A stretch of 64,000 nucleotides of DNA from CALINF01 sp039990395 (GCA_039990395.1 JBDXFZ010000146.1:992001-1056000), one strand, 5' to 3'; shown: positions 43,795-53,991, counted from the stretch's first letter. Translations and numbers: made by a program. The notes: generated from the sequence alone by a model not told the origin.

Positions 43795-45300
43795 ATGAAA
43801 GAGTCTTTTGCACAAGCCGCATGGCACAATTTCCTGGGGCCCTCCCCAAACTGGTACAAGCAGACGATCGTCGCTTTTCTACTGCTCAACCCGGTTTTTC
43901 TATATGCCTTAGGTCCATTCGTTACGGGCTGGATATTGATAGGAGAATTCATCTTCACGCTCGCCCTGGCGCTGCGCTGCTACCCCCTGCAGCCGGGCGG
44001 CTTACTAGCGATTGAAGCCGTGCTGCTAGGAATGACCAGTCCGCAAATGGTGTTTGAGGAGACTGTTGCCAACTTCGAAGTGATTTTGCTACTGATGTTC
44101 ATGGTAGCAGGCATCTATTTCATGAAAGAGTTGCTGCTCTACGTATTCACAAAAATTCTTTTGAAGGTGAAGTCCAAAGTCGCCTTGTCGCTGCTGTTTT
44201 CGTTTGTCGCGGCATTTTTATCGGCGTTCCTGGATGCGCTAACGGTAACCGCAGTATTGATCAGCGTGGGAGTTGGATTTTATTCGGTGTATCACAAGGT
44301 GGCCTCGGGCAATAAGTTGGCACACGACGATCATGACCACTCAAACGACACCAATGTGCACGAACAGCATCGAGAGGACCTCGAGGCATTTCGCGCCTTT
44401 TTGCGCAGTCTACTGATGCACGGGGCCGTAGGTACGGCTCTGGGCGGGGTTTGTACCCTTGTTGGCGAGCCTCAAAACCTCTTAATCGCCACGGTAGCTG
44501 ATTGGGATTTCATAAAATTCGTGATGGTTATGGCGCCGGTGACGATGCCAGTCCTGGTAGCGGGACTTATAACTTGTGTGGCCCTGGAGCTAAGCGGAAT
44601 TTTTGGCTATGGCGCGAAGCTGCCCACAACAGTGCGCACGGTACTGGAGGATTTCGAGGCAAAAGAGAATCTACGGCGCAACAAGCGCACCAACGTGAGG
44701 CTGTTAGTGCAAGCACTCGTAGCCCTTATTCTGGTTGTCGCTCTGGCTATGCATTTGGCCGCAGTAGGCCTTATTGGTCTGATGGTGATCGTACTGCTCA
44801 CCGCGTTTAACGGTGTCGTGGAAGAGCATCAAATCGGCCACGCCTTCGAGGAAGCCCTGCCCTTTACGGCACTCTTGGTGGTGTTCTTCGCTATTGTCGC
44901 CGTAATCCATGACCAACACTTGTTCACTCCCGTAATCGACGCCGTGTTAGCGATGGAAGCTGACGTGCGCCCAGGCATGTTCTTTATAGCCAACGGCGTG
45001 CTGTCAATGATCAGCGACAATGTGTTTGTGGCAACGGTTTATATTAATGAAGTCAAAGATGCATTGGATGCCGGGACGATCACCCGAGCTGAATTTGATC
45101 AGCTGGCAGTCGCGATCAACACTGGCACAAACCTACCCTCGGTGGCGACTCCAAATGGTCAAGCCGCCTTCTTGTTCCTGCTAACCTCCGCACTTGCGCC
45201 TCTCATCAGGCTGTCGTATGGGCGGATGGTGATTATGGCATTACCGTATACGATCGTGCTGGGCAGCGTAGGACTGGCGTGCGTGATGCTGTTTATCTAG
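43795..45300 (+). CDS. nhaB: Na+/H+ antiporter NhaB
   Basis: 501 residues, about 12 membrane segments. The N-terminus (AWHNFLGPSPNWYK) and the ATPNGQAAFLFLLTSALAPLIR-like end (VATPNGQAAFLFLLTSALAP) are diagnostic. Exports Na+ for pH and salt homeostasis, fitting a marine host. Convergent with dnaQ. Confidence 0.94.
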   Translation: MKESFAQAAWHNFLGPSPNWYKQTIVAFLLLNPVFLYALGPFVTGWILIGEFIFTLALALRCYPLQPGGLLAIEAVLLGMTSPQMVFEETVANFEVILLLMFMVAGIYFMKELLLYVFTKILLKVKSKVALSLLFSFVAAFLSAFLDALTVTAVLISVGVGFYSVYHKVASGNKLAHDDHDHSNDTNVHEQHREDLEAFRAFLRSLLMHGAVGTALGGVCTLVGEPQNLLIATVADWDFIKFVMVMAPVTMPVLVAGLITCVALELSGIFGYGAKLPTTVRTVLEDFEAKENLRRNKRTNVRLLVQALVALILVVALAMHLAAVGLIGLMVIVLLTAFNGVVEEHQIGHAFEEALPFTALLVVFFAIVAVIHDQHLFTPVIDAVLAMEADVRPGMFFIANGVLSMISDNVFVATVYINEVKDALDAGTITRAEFDQLAVAINTGTNLPSVATPNGQAAFLFLLTSALAPLIRLSYGRMVIMALPYTIVLGSVGLACVMLFI

Positions 45301-45314
45301 AAGTAGGCGACAAT

Positions 45315-45341
45315 CGCACATGCACGCAAAGTGCGTGTGCG
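45315..45341. terminator. Bidirectional terminator-like hairpin between nhaB and dnaQ
   Basis: CGCACATGCAC (45315-45325) pairs with GTGCGTGTGCG (45331-45341) with one G-T pair, around a five-base loop. It lies between convergent genes; the T-run is weak on both sides. Confidence 0.6.
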
Positions 45342-46073
45342 TTACTTGTTGACTAAATCACGCCAGAGCACGCGACCCCCGCTCTGCTGGGCAATGGCCT
45401 CTAGTTGAGCTTCATGCTGCACCAGTTCGTCGTCGCTTGCCCGTATCACGGGCAGTGGCTTGCGGGCATGATCGAGCCGCTTGAGTGTCGTATTACCGGC
45501 ACTGCTACCGTTGCTGTCACCTCCGGCATCGTCCTCCGATAAGTGCAGCATCGTCTGTCCGCCGGTCATTATCAGATAGACATCGGCCAGAATCTCGGCG
45601 TCCAGTAAGGCGCCATGCAAGTCGCGCTGGGAGTTATCTACAAAGTATCTCTGACACAGGGCATCAAGATTGTTGCGCTGTCCTGGGTGCTTGTTTCGTG
45701 CCATCACCAACGTATCGATGACACTGCAAACATCGCGCAACGGCGCGTGACCACGATCTAGCTGTTGAATCTCATTATCAAGAAAGCCAATATCGAATGG
45801 AGCATTGTGAATGATCAGCTCTGCGCCTTCTACGAAGCGCAAAAAATCATCCGCGACTCGATCAAACGTCGGCTTGTCTGCCAAAAACGCATTCGTGATC
45901 CCATGAACCTCGATTGCGCCCTGATCAATCTCGCGCTTCGGGTCGATATATTGATGAAAATGATTGCCCGTCAATCGTCGATTGACGAGTTCTACACAGC
46001 CAATCTCAATAATACGATGGCCCTGACTGACTTCCAGGCCTGTAGTTTCAGTGTCGAGTACTATTTGGCGCAC
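45342..46073 (-). CDS. dnaQ: DNA polymerase III epsilon subunit
   Basis: 243 residues from GTG 46073. Exonuclease motifs DTETTG (Exo I), HNAPFDIGFLD (Exo II) and HGALLDAEILADVY (Exo III) are all intact, so it is the proofreading 3'-5' exonuclease. C-terminal tail for binding the alpha subunit. Downstream of rnhA on the same strand, the usual dnaQ-rnhA arrangement. Confidence 0.95.
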   Translation of the reverse strand: MRQIVLDTETTGLEVSQGHRIIEIGCVELVNRRLTGNHFHQYIDPKREIDQGAIEVHGITNAFLADKPTFDRVADDFLRFVEGAELIIHNAPFDIGFLDNEIQQLDRGHAPLRDVCSVIDTLVMARNKHPGQRNNLDALCQRYFVDNSQRDLHGALLDAEILADVYLIMTGGQTMLHLSEDDAGGDSNGSSAGNTTLKRLDHARKPLPVIRASDDELVQHEAQLEAIAQQSGGRVLWRDLVNK

Positions 46074-46123
46074 GCTGTCTCCCTGCTCGGTGTACTGTGT
46101 CGATTGCTACGGTTTCTGCGCGA

Positions 46124-46561
46124 CTACCACGCCTTTTCATCGATGCCGCGATTGGCCAGTTGATCGGCCATCTCATTTTCCCGGTGACCACTGTGGCCTT
46201 TAACCCACGCCCATTCCACATTATGGCGCTGGTTCTGTATATCCAGTTCGCGCCACAAATCTTCGTTCTTGACCGGCTTTCTCGCCGAGGTCTTCCAGTT
46301 TTTGGCCTTCCAGTTTTCCAGCCACTGCGTGATTCCTTGTTTCACATAAACCGAATCGGTTGTAAGCACCACTTCACAGGATTCCTTGAGCGCCTTCAGC
46401 GATTCAATCGCCGCTCTAAGCTCCATGCGATTGTTGGTGGTGTCGGGTTCGCCGCCATAGAGCTCTCGCTCTACGCCGTTATAACGCAGTAAGGCGCCCC
46501 ACCCTCCGGGACCTGGGTTGCCACGGCAGGCACCATCGGTGAATATTTCGATTCGTTTCAA
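46124..46561 (-). CDS. rnhA: Ribonuclease HI
   Basis: 145 residues. FTDGACRGNPGPGGWG, the MELRAAIESL Glu, the TDSVYVKQG Asp and a terminal His/Asp region provide the catalytic set. Removes RNA from RNA-DNA hybrids. Start TTG 46561 overlaps the stop of the methyltransferase gene (TTGA). Confidence 0.95.
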   Translation of the reverse strand: MKRIEIFTDGACRGNPGPGGWGALLRYNGVERELYGGEPDTTNNRMELRAAIESLKALKESCEVVLTTDSVYVKQGITQWLENWKAKNWKTSARKPVKNEDLWRELDIQNQRHNVEWAWVKGHSGHRENEMADQLANRGIDEKAW

Positions 46562-47370
46562 GCTGCGGCGTCTCCGTCTCGCGAGGTCGGTTGTGCAGGT
46601 GTTGGCGCGGCAACCGGCTTGGATACAGCCAGCCCCATAAGGCGCTCACTCCGTCGCAAGCGCTTTACCCTGTTGTTGAGGCCGCCGACTTGTTTGATCG
46701 CGTGTGTCATGTAAATCCCGCCACAGGGTGAGCCGTAATTTTGTAGCCACTGGTCGGCCCATGTCACCACAGATCGCAATCGGCCTGAGCCAACCGGCGG
46801 CAGGCTGTAAAATGAGTAGCTACGTTCTACTTCACAGCCCAACAAATGCAGCCAATCACTCACGCGATGCGCGCTCAGCAAGTGTTGCGCTCGCCAAACC
46901 GAAGTTTTGTTTATAGCCGACAGTCTGCTGCGCAGCCCCTTGAGGCTATAAGGATTAAATCCAATGATGATCAGGTGCCCCTGGGGCATTAATACGCGCT
47001 GTAACTCGCGCAACGCTTGATGGGGATTGCTGCAGAACTCCAGGCTGTGCAATGCAACCACCAGATCGACACTATCGCTCTCCAGCGGCAGCTCCTCATC
47101 GAGTGCCACCAGGTCGACGCTCTCCATGGCCTCGCATCGGCTGACAATATGATGATGTATCTTGCTGGGAGCCAGCAGTGTTTCGCCCGTAACAGGGCCG
47201 GTTTGCAGTAGATGATACCCAAACGAGACATCGAGCACCCGAGAGAGCTCTAAACTGAGGTCCTCTAGCAGGTATTGACCATTGTCTCCGAGGTACCATG
47301 ATTCCAGTTCACTGGAAATGTCGCTAAACTTGTTGGTCATGCTGCGCTGCTTAAGATCAGTGTCGGTCAT
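46558..47370 (-). CDS. SAM-dependent methyltransferase (YafS-like)
   Basis: 270 residues. Type 11 methyltransferase fold with VDLVVALHSLEFCSNPHQAL and GHLIIIGFNPYSL typical of the YafS group that sits next to gloB and rnhA in gammaproteobacteria. Substrate unknown. Divergent from gloB, 36 bases apart. Confidence 0.87.
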   Translation of the reverse strand: MTDTDLKQRSMTNKFSDISSELESWYLGDNGQYLLEDLSLELSRVLDVSFGYHLLQTGPVTGETLLAPSKIHHHIVSRCEAMESVDLVALDEELPLESDSVDLVVALHSLEFCSNPHQALRELQRVLMPQGHLIIIGFNPYSLKGLRSRLSAINKTSVWRAQHLLSAHRVSDWLHLLGCEVERSYSFYSLPPVGSGRLRSVVTWADQWLQNYGSPCGGIYMTHAIKQVGGLNNRVKRLRRSERLMGLAVSKPVAAPTPAQPTSRDGDAAA

Positions 47371-47406
47371 GTTACTGCATTTTTACCGCTTTGAAAGGAT
47401 TTCACC

Positions 47407-48201
47407 ATGCTGACGATACAACCGGTTCCCGCGTTCACCGATAATTATATCTGGCTACTCCAGGATCCGGACTCGCGAGAAGCCTTCGTCGTGGATCCAG
47501 GTGACGCAGCGCCTGTTGAAGAGCGACTGCAGGAACTGGGGCTAACACTAGCCGGCATATTAATCACTCACCATCACTTCGATCATGTGGGTGGCCTCAA
47601 TGCACTCAAAGAGCACCATCAATGCACTGTTTACGGCCCCCACAATCCCGCTATCTCGGGCATTGATAACGTAGTGAGTGCGGGGGAGTCGATAACTGTT
47701 CTGGGCCGTGAGTTCGACATTTTGGAAGTTCCAGGGCATACGCTCGATCATATAGCCTATTTCAGTGCGGGAGGCGTTGACGGCGCGGAAACCAACCCCC
47801 CATTGCTGTTTTGCGGCGATACGTTGTTTGCAGGCGGATGCGGCCGGGTATTCGAGGGAACGTTCCCCATGATGCTGGCCTCACTCGAGTCTTTGGCGCA
47901 GTTACCCGGCAGCACAGAAGTTTACTGTGCGCACGAGTACACATTGGCAAACCTGGCCTTTGCGCAGGCGGTTGAGCCAGACAACCCCGATTTGGCCAGT
48001 CGTGTCACACTCGCCAAGCAAACCCGGCAGCAGAATCGGCCAACGGTACCCAGCACTATCGCGCTGGAGCAAGCCACCAACCCCTTCCTGCGCGCACACT
48101 CCGAACAATTGCGCGAGGCACTGCGGCAACAAGGGAGGCTTGAGGAGGAGACAGCCGAAGGTGTTTTCGCTACAGTACGCGGCTGGAAAGACAATTTCTA
48201 A
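47407..48201 (+). CDS. gloB: Hydroxyacylglutathione hydrolase (glyoxalase II)
   Basis: 264 residues. Metallo-beta-lactamase fold with THHHFDHVGG, PGHTLDH, CGDTLFAGGCGR and the CAHEYT and EEE-terminated tail of GloB. Hydrolyses S-lactoylglutathione in methylglyoxal detoxification. Confidence 0.95.
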   Translation: MLTIQPVPAFTDNYIWLLQDPDSREAFVVDPGDAAPVEERLQELGLTLAGILITHHHFDHVGGLNALKEHHQCTVYGPHNPAISGIDNVVSAGESITVLGREFDILEVPGHTLDHIAYFSAGGVDGAETNPPLLFCGDTLFAGGCGRVFEGTFPMMLASLESLAQLPGSTEVYCAHEYTLANLAFAQAVEPDNPDLASRVTLAKQTRQQNRPTVPSTIALEQATNPFLRAHSEQLREALRQQGRLEEETAEGVFATVRGWKDNF

Positions 48202-48253
48202 ACCTTCCAGCACTCTAAGACACTCTAAAAAAAAAGAAAAGATAATAAAATAC

Positions 48254-49609
48254 ATGACGTTACGGGGCTTACTGCTAGTTATATCTAGCATTATATTTGT
48301 GGCGGGCTGCCAGACAGCCCCGCCCACGGTGGCAACACAGTCTGCAGAGTCAGCGGCAGCGGATAAGTCACTGGACAACGCCATCGCGCAAGCAAAAGCG
48401 CCGCAGCAAGTCACGCAATCTAAGCCACTCCCCCCGGCGAAAGACCTGTGGGAGCGCATACGCCGCGGTTTGACCTGGCAAACAATCCACAACGCGCAGA
48501 TCGGCGCTAGCCGAGATGCTTTCCTGCGCCAGCCTACCTACCTTCCGGTCGTATCCGAGCGAGCCACTTTATACCTTTACTACATCGTCGAAGAAGTTGA
48601 GAAGCGCGGCATGCCAATGGAAATTGCGCTGCTGCCCCTGGTAGAAAGCACCCTGAATCCGTTCGCCTACTCGTCTCAGAACGCCGCAGGCATGTGGCAG
48701 GTTATGCCAGCAACGGCAAAGCACTACGGTGTCGCGCGCAATTGGTGGTATGACGGTCGCCTTGATGTACGTGAGTCAACGGGATTTGCGCTTGATTACC
48801 TGGAGAGACTCCATAAGCAGTTTGATGGCGATTGGATGCTGGCGCTGGCGGCCTACAATGGCGGCAAGGGACGCGTTGCTCGAGCGATAGCCAAAGCAGA
48901 GAAAAACGGTAAACCCACTAACTACTGGGCGCTGGAATTACCCCGTGAAACCACGAAATATATACCCAAGCTTATCGCCCTGACAGCAATTATTGCGTAT
49001 CCCGAAGCATTTGATGTAACCATTCCTGACGTAGCGAATGCTCCTGCATTTGAGGTGGTTGGCACGGGCGGGCAGATTGAATTGCTGCGCGCCGCCGAGC
49101 TAGCAGGCATGGAACTGAAAGACTTTCGTCGATACAACCCGGGTCAGCTGCGCTGGGCCACATCACCCGATCAACCACAGGAACTACTGGTGCCCGTGGG
49201 ACTAGGCGAGCGCTTCGAGTTAGGCGTGGCCAGCCTCGGCCCCGAAGACCGCGTGAGCTGGCAACACTACCGCATCCGCCGCGGGGATAGCCTGATCAGT
49301 ATTGCTCGCCGATTCGACACCGAAGTCGGCCTGCTACGAGAGGTCAACAATGTGCGCGGCAACCTCATTCGGGCCGGCGATACGATGATGATCCCCGATG
49401 GCTCATCCTGGGCTGAAAGTCTGGCGCTTGCTCAAAGCACCCAGAACCGGGTGAAAAAAGGCTACCGTGTGCGCAGTGGGGATTCTCTTTACGGTATCGC
49501 CGGCAAGTTTGATGTGACTATTGATGACATCATCAGTTGGAACTCTCTCAACCCGCGCTCCTATCTACAGCCCGGGCAGCGTCTCACCCTTTACGTCAGC
49601 GGCGGCTGA
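48254..49609 (+). CDS. mltD: Membrane-bound lytic murein transglycosylase D-like lipoprotein
   Basis: 451 residues from ATG 48254, the first Met in front of a lipoprotein signal (IIFVAGCQT). SLT domain with catalytic Glu in VESTLNPFAYS and the AAGMWQVMPATAK motif. Two C-terminal LysM domains (YRIRRGDSLISIARRF and YRVRSGDSLYGIAGKF) bind peptidoglycan. Cleaves murein glycan strands. A 5' open frame running back to 47927 overlaps gloB and is not coding. Confidence 0.92.
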   Translation: MTLRGLLLVISSIIFVAGCQTAPPTVATQSAESAAADKSLDNAIAQAKAPQQVTQSKPLPPAKDLWERIRRGLTWQTIHNAQIGASRDAFLRQPTYLPVVSERATLYLYYIVEEVEKRGMPMEIALLPLVESTLNPFAYSSQNAAGMWQVMPATAKHYGVARNWWYDGRLDVRESTGFALDYLERLHKQFDGDWMLALAAYNGGKGRVARAIAKAEKNGKPTNYWALELPRETTKYIPKLIALTAIIAYPEAFDVTIPDVANAPAFEVVGTGGQIELLRAAELAGMELKDFRRYNPGQLRWATSPDQPQELLVPVGLGERFELGVASLGPEDRVSWQHYRIRRGDSLISIARRFDTEVGLLREVNNVRGNLIRAGDTMMIPDGSSWAESLALAQSTQNRVKKGYRVRSGDSLYGIAGKFDVTIDDIISWNSLNPRSYLQPGQRLTLYVSGG

Positions 49610-49623
49610 GTCCAGCATTCGCC

Positions 49624-50757
49624 TTGAGCTTATTTTGCACGCCATTTGGCGCTTTCAGGCTCAAACGCTACCCAAGTCAACCGCGCGAGACACTGCAAGC
49701 CTATTGCAGTGCTGACGCTCTTCTTCTTGAATCACTTGCAGAGACTAAACGGGTCAGTCCCGCTGATGATGTACTGGTAGTAAATGACGAACACGGCGCG
49801 TTGAGCATTCCCCTCAGTGCGGGGCACTATAAACCGACACTATGGACCGACTCCGCGCTCAGCCACCTCGCTATCATCAACAACGCAAACAGCTGCAACC
49901 AAAAAGATCCGTCGCTCGTGTGGAGTATCGATAGCCCACCATCGGCGAATGTGGTGTTGATGCGGGTGCCTAAACTACTACCCTACTTTGAGCACCAACT
50001 GGCAACCTTGTCGTCTCGCCTTGCACCCGGCGCCGTGGTGGAGATCGCGGGCATGGACAAGCATCTATCGCCTCGCACGGGCGATATAATCGAGCGATAC
50101 CTTGGCCCAACCACACGCCACCGGGGTGCACGCAAGGCACGCCGGTTTACTGCGATTGTTGCGAAGGACCAGCCATCAACGCCAGCTGCCCTCCTATCGC
50201 GCCAGTACGATGTCAAAGCTCCACCACTCACATTGCAATCACTGCCCAACGTGTTTAGTGCTGACCGTCTGGATGGCGGGAGTCAACTGCTGCTAAGCAC
50301 ACTGGCTCAGATAAAGCCTGCCGAAGAGGTAATCGATCTTGCCTGCGGCAACGGTGTGCTGGGTCTAGCTGCTATCGCCAACGGCATTACAGGTTCGCTG
50401 ACTTTTTGTGACGAGTCCGCCATGGCCATCGAATCGGCGCGACGTAACGTCCAACACCTACCTGCCAGCGGCTCTTTGAACATAAAGTACTATCATGGCG
50501 ACGGTCTGCTGGGTTTAACCGTCAGGCCCGACCTCATTCTGTGTAATCCGCCTTTTCATCTGCACCATGTGGTCGATGAGTTTGCCGGTCAGCGCTTGTT
50601 ACGACAATGCGCCAAAGTGCTAAAACCCGATGGAAGTCTCCTGTTGGTGGCCAATCGTCACCTTAAGTATGCGCCTCTACTACGGCGACACTTCACCCAG
50701 GTGGAGCGCTTGGTTGAAGACAACCGCTTCGTTGTGTGGCGCGCGATCGCCGGTTGA
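49624..50757 (+). CDS. rlmG: 23S rRNA (guanine-N2)-methyltransferase RlmG
   Basis: 377 residues from TTG 49624, chosen because the family starts with a short strand followed by LKRYP. N-terminal degenerate methyltransferase-like half, then the active half with VIDLACGNGVLGLAA and the NPPFH catalytic motif. Methylates G1835 of 23S rRNA. Lies 14 bases behind mltD. Confidence 0.88.
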   Translation: MSLFCTPFGAFRLKRYPSQPRETLQAYCSADALLLESLAETKRVSPADDVLVVNDEHGALSIPLSAGHYKPTLWTDSALSHLAIINNANSCNQKDPSLVWSIDSPPSANVVLMRVPKLLPYFEHQLATLSSRLAPGAVVEIAGMDKHLSPRTGDIIERYLGPTTRHRGARKARRFTAIVAKDQPSTPAALLSRQYDVKAPPLTLQSLPNVFSADRLDGGSQLLLSTLAQIKPAEEVIDLACGNGVLGLAAIANGITGSLTFCDESAMAIESARRNVQHLPASGSLNIKYYHGDGLLGLTVRPDLILCNPPFHLHHVVDEFAGQRLLRQCAKVLKPDGSLLLVANRHLKYAPLLRRHFTQVERLVEDNRFVVWRAIAG

Positions 50758-50840
50758 TTTGGCTGTCGTGTACCTGTATCTTGACCACGCTCAAAAATGC
50801 TCCTCATCGGAGTGCTACTAACCAAAAGGACTCTATCAAC

Positions 50841-51449
50841 ATGAGATCAACCTCCCCTATTTTGAAGGCGGCGCGCAATGCTTTGATCGGCATGAGCACT
50901 GTCTTGTTTTCCGTAGTCGCTCTGGCCGAGCATCACGCTGAGTCAGCCGAGCCGGAAGCTAACGTTCGCGCCATGTCACTGACCATCGAAGCGGTTATTA
51001 CGGCGATCGATCTTGAAACCCGCCAGGTTACAGTTGAAGGCCCTGGCGGCCAGCCCGTAACCATGACTGCGACAGAGCAAGTGGTAAAGCTGGAAGACGT
51101 TAAGGTCGGCGAGACCATTAAAGCAACTTACTTCACGTCGCTTGAAAGTGAACTGCGTGAGCCTACAGCCGAAGAACTAGCTGAGCCTTGGGTAGTGATT
51201 GCCGACGCAGCCAAATCCGAAGGCGACGAGCAACCCGCTATTGGTGGTGCGCGTATGATTCGAGCAGTCTGCACTATTGAAGGCTTGAACCGTGTACTGG
51301 GCACCGTGACCATCATGGATCCTCGTGGCAAGCTGCACCTGATTGGCGATGTAGAGCCTGAGAAAATGGAAGGCGTAACGCTGGGTCAGACGGTCGTTAT
51401 GGTTTATACCGAAGCGCTGGCTGTGACACTGGAGCCTATTGCAAAATAG
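50841..51449 (+). CDS. Exported protein with two similar beta-rich repeats
   Basis: 202 residues from ATG 50841. Signal peptide ending near VVALAEHH. The mature part has two segments with the same pattern: VITAIDLETRQVTVEGPGGQ and, later, LNRVLGTVTIMDPRGK, each followed by an acidic ExVxxGxT stretch (VKLEDVKVGETI; MEGVTLGQTV). This suggests an internal duplication of an OB- or barrel-like unit. Function unknown. Confidence 0.7.
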   Translation: MRSTSPILKAARNALIGMSTVLFSVVALAEHHAESAEPEANVRAMSLTIEAVITAIDLETRQVTVEGPGGQPVTMTATEQVVKLEDVKVGETIKATYFTSLESELREPTAEELAEPWVVIADAAKSEGDEQPAIGGARMIRAVCTIEGLNRVLGTVTIMDPRGKLHLIGDVEPEKMEGVTLGQTVVMVYTEALAVTLEPIAK

Positions 51450-51468
51450 TCGCCTCACACACAAATCA

Positions 51469-51495
51469 GGGCAGACATCGTCTGCCCTTTTTTTT
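51469..51495 (+). terminator. Rho-independent terminator
   Basis: GGGCAGAC (51469-51476), loop ATC, GTCTGCCC (51480-51487), then eight T. An eight-pair GC-rich stem with a clean T-run directly after the exported-protein gene. Confidence 0.93.
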
Positions 51496-51681
51496 GCCCG
51501 CACTTAGCGCGAATCTCCCCGCCCCCCCAAATAACCATAGGCCAACTACTACCCAGTCATCTTATTTGCCCGTGAGTCAGCGATAGAGCCCTGCATCAAT
51601 ACGGATCGATCGCCTTCAGCGAACGCTTGCTGGTGATGGATAGCGTAACGCTAAGCTTGGAGCGGGTGTACACTAAGGCTT

Positions 51682-53991
51682 ATGGTGAACTCACGCACAG
51701 TACTATCTGACTCATCGCCTAACCGGCGACAGGAAGCTCAGTCTTCAATGCCATACATGACGCTCATCATTGATGGAGCCGGTTGTGCCAGCTGCGTAGC
51801 CACGATAGAGCAGGCTCTTAGCGATGTGCCGGGCGTGGGCAGTGCCACGATGAACTTTGCGCAACGCACAGTGTTCGTCACCGGGGCCGCCCTACCCGAG
51901 GATTTAGTTACTGCAATACAGAAGGCAGGTTACGGAGCAACAATCCAGACTGGTATGTCTGACGAAGCCACCATCGAGGAGCGCGAACAGGCAGACGCGA
52001 TACGCTATCGGCAATTGTTGCGTTCAATGGCTGTTGCCCTGGGACTGGGAGTCCCCCTCATGCTGTGGGGTTTGCTCGGCGGCTCTATGACAGTGGATAC
52101 GGACGTTCACCGCATCGCTTGGCTAGTCGTCGGCATATTAACGCTGGCAGTGATGTGCTACTGCGGTCGCCATTTTTATACCGGAGCATGGCGGTCCCTG
52201 ATTAATCATTCTGCCAACATGGATACACTGATAGCGCTAGGAACAGGCACAGCGTGGCTATACTCCATGATTGTTGTCATGTTTCCCGAGTACCTTCCCT
52301 CGCAGGCTCGGCACGTCTACTTCGAAGCATCTGCCATGATTCTGGGTCTCGTAAACCTGGGACTTGCGTTAGAGGTCAGGGCGCGTGGGCGTACATCAGA
52401 TGCCATCAAAAGGCTTGTCGGACTGCAACCCGCAACGGCCAGGATTATCCGAGACGGCGAAGAATTGGATATTCCGATTGAAGACGTTGTTTCAGGCGAC
52501 CTACTGCGCATACGACCCGGAGAAAAAATCCCGGTAGACGGCGATGTTGTGGAGGGTAAGACATCCGTCGATGAATCCATGCTAACTGGCGAGCCAATGC
52601 CGGTAGAAAAAACTACCGGCGACCCGCTAGTGGCTGGCTCCATCAACAAAACGGGGTCTGTCGCGCTGCAAGCAACCCGTGTGGGTGAAGACACAACACT
52701 CGCTCACATTATTCTCATGGTTAAAAGAGCGCAAGATTCCAAGCCTCCCATCGGGCGGTTGGCCGATACTATCGCGAGCTATTTCGTACCAGCAGTTATG
52801 ATTATTGCAGTATTAAGCGCCCTGGCCTGGCTGAACTTTGGGCCAGAACCGGCGCTTGCCTTCGCTATGGTGAGCGCAACAACCGTTCTGATTATCGCGT
52901 GCCCCTGCGCACTGGGTCTCGCAACACCAATGTCTGTCATGGTGGGTGTAGGGCGAGCTGCCGAATCAGGTGTGCTCATTCGCAACGCAGAGGCGTTACA
53001 GGCGGCCTCCACGGTTACTACCATGGTTCTCGATAAGACCGGCACGATTACCAAGGGCTCACCGCAGGTAACCGACATCGTGCTGACATCAGATGTAGCG
53101 GAAAACGAGGTATTGAGCCTCGCAAGCACGCTTGAGAGTCGCTCTGAACATCCGCTGGCACAGTCTGTTCTGAACGCAGCACTCGAGCGCGGCCTTACCC
53201 ACGAGCCCGCCGAGCACTTTCTTTCACTGCCTGGACTGGGCATTGAAGGCACCGTGAATCGCAGGCAGGTGTTAGTGGGTAACCTGAAGCTCATGCAGGA
53301 CAAGTCTATCGACTGCGGAGCCCATCTCGAAGCAGTTGCAGCGCTGGCAGAGCAGGCAAAAACGCCTTTACTCGTTGCCGTTGATGGTGCCATCGCGGCA
53401 ATTATTGCCGTGGCCGATCCAGTGCGACATGACTCTGCCGAGGCAATTAGAAGACTCCAGCAAGCGGGCACCCAGGTCGTTATGTTCACCGGCGACAACG
53501 ACGCTACAGCGGCCGCAGTGGCGGCCAGTGTTGGGGTAAACACCTATATTGCTGAGTTATCACCCGAAGGTAAGGCCGAGCAGGTTGCGGCATTACAGGC
53601 GCAGGGTGAGATTGTTGGCATGGTGGGCGATGGCATTAATGATGCGCCTGCCCTGGCGCTAGCCAACGTGGGCTTTGCGATGGGCGCTGGCACGGACGTG
53701 GCCATCGAGAGCGCGGATATCACGCTCATGCGTGACTCGTTACACGGATTGGCGGACGCTATCGCGGTAAGCAAAGCCACGCTACGAAATATAAAGCAAA
53801 ACTTGCTTGGCGCATTTATCTATAACGTCGCTGGCATTCCCGTCGCAGCCGGAATTCTCTACCCATTCATCGGTGTGCTACTGAGCCCTGTGATCGCAGG
53901 CGCTGCTATGGCCTTTTCCTCTGTTACCGTTGTCACAAACGCGAACAGGCTGCGTCTGTTTACCCCCAAGGATTATGGGCAAGAGGCCTGA
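51682..53991 (+). CDS. copA: Copper-exporting P-type ATPase CopA
   Basis: 769 residues. One N-terminal metal-binding HMA domain (GAGCASC), eight membrane segments with the ion-path motif CPC (IIACPCALGLATP), phosphorylation site DKTGTIT, actuator TGEP, SEHPLA and MVGDGINDAPAL, and the C-terminal MAFSSVTVVTNANRLRL that marks Cu+ pumps. Exports Cu+ from the cytoplasm. An upstream inverted repeat AGCGTAACGCT (51644-51654 region) could be an operator, but no MerR-type regulator is near. Confidence 0.95.
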   Translation: MVNSRTVLSDSSPNRRQEAQSSMPYMTLIIDGAGCASCVATIEQALSDVPGVGSATMNFAQRTVFVTGAALPEDLVTAIQKAGYGATIQTGMSDEATIEEREQADAIRYRQLLRSMAVALGLGVPLMLWGLLGGSMTVDTDVHRIAWLVVGILTLAVMCYCGRHFYTGAWRSLINHSANMDTLIALGTGTAWLYSMIVVMFPEYLPSQARHVYFEASAMILGLVNLGLALEVRARGRTSDAIKRLVGLQPATARIIRDGEELDIPIEDVVSGDLLRIRPGEKIPVDGDVVEGKTSVDESMLTGEPMPVEKTTGDPLVAGSINKTGSVALQATRVGEDTTLAHIILMVKRAQDSKPPIGRLADTIASYFVPAVMIIAVLSALAWLNFGPEPALAFAMVSATTVLIIACPCALGLATPMSVMVGVGRAAESGVLIRNAEALQAASTVTTMVLDKTGTITKGSPQVTDIVLTSDVAENEVLSLASTLESRSEHPLAQSVLNAALERGLTHEPAEHFLSLPGLGIEGTVNRRQVLVGNLKLMQDKSIDCGAHLEAVAALAEQAKTPLLVAVDGAIAAIIAVADPVRHDSAEAIRRLQQAGTQVVMFTGDNDATAAAVAASVGVNTYIAELSPEGKAEQVAALQAQGEIVGMVGDGINDAPALALANVGFAMGAGTDVAIESADITLMRDSLHGLADAIAVSKATLRNIKQNLLGAFIYNVAGIPVAAGILYPFIGVLLSPVIAGAAMAFSSVTVVTNANRLRLFTPKDYGQEA

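Noticed and set aside
47927..48253. N-terminal extension of MltD
   Set aside because: It overlaps gloB in another frame, and a lipoprotein signal begins at ATG 48254.
52779..53543. A 254-residue open frame antisense to copA
   Set aside because: Shadow of the strongly supported CopA frame; Ser/Ala/Thr-rich composition typical of antisense frames.
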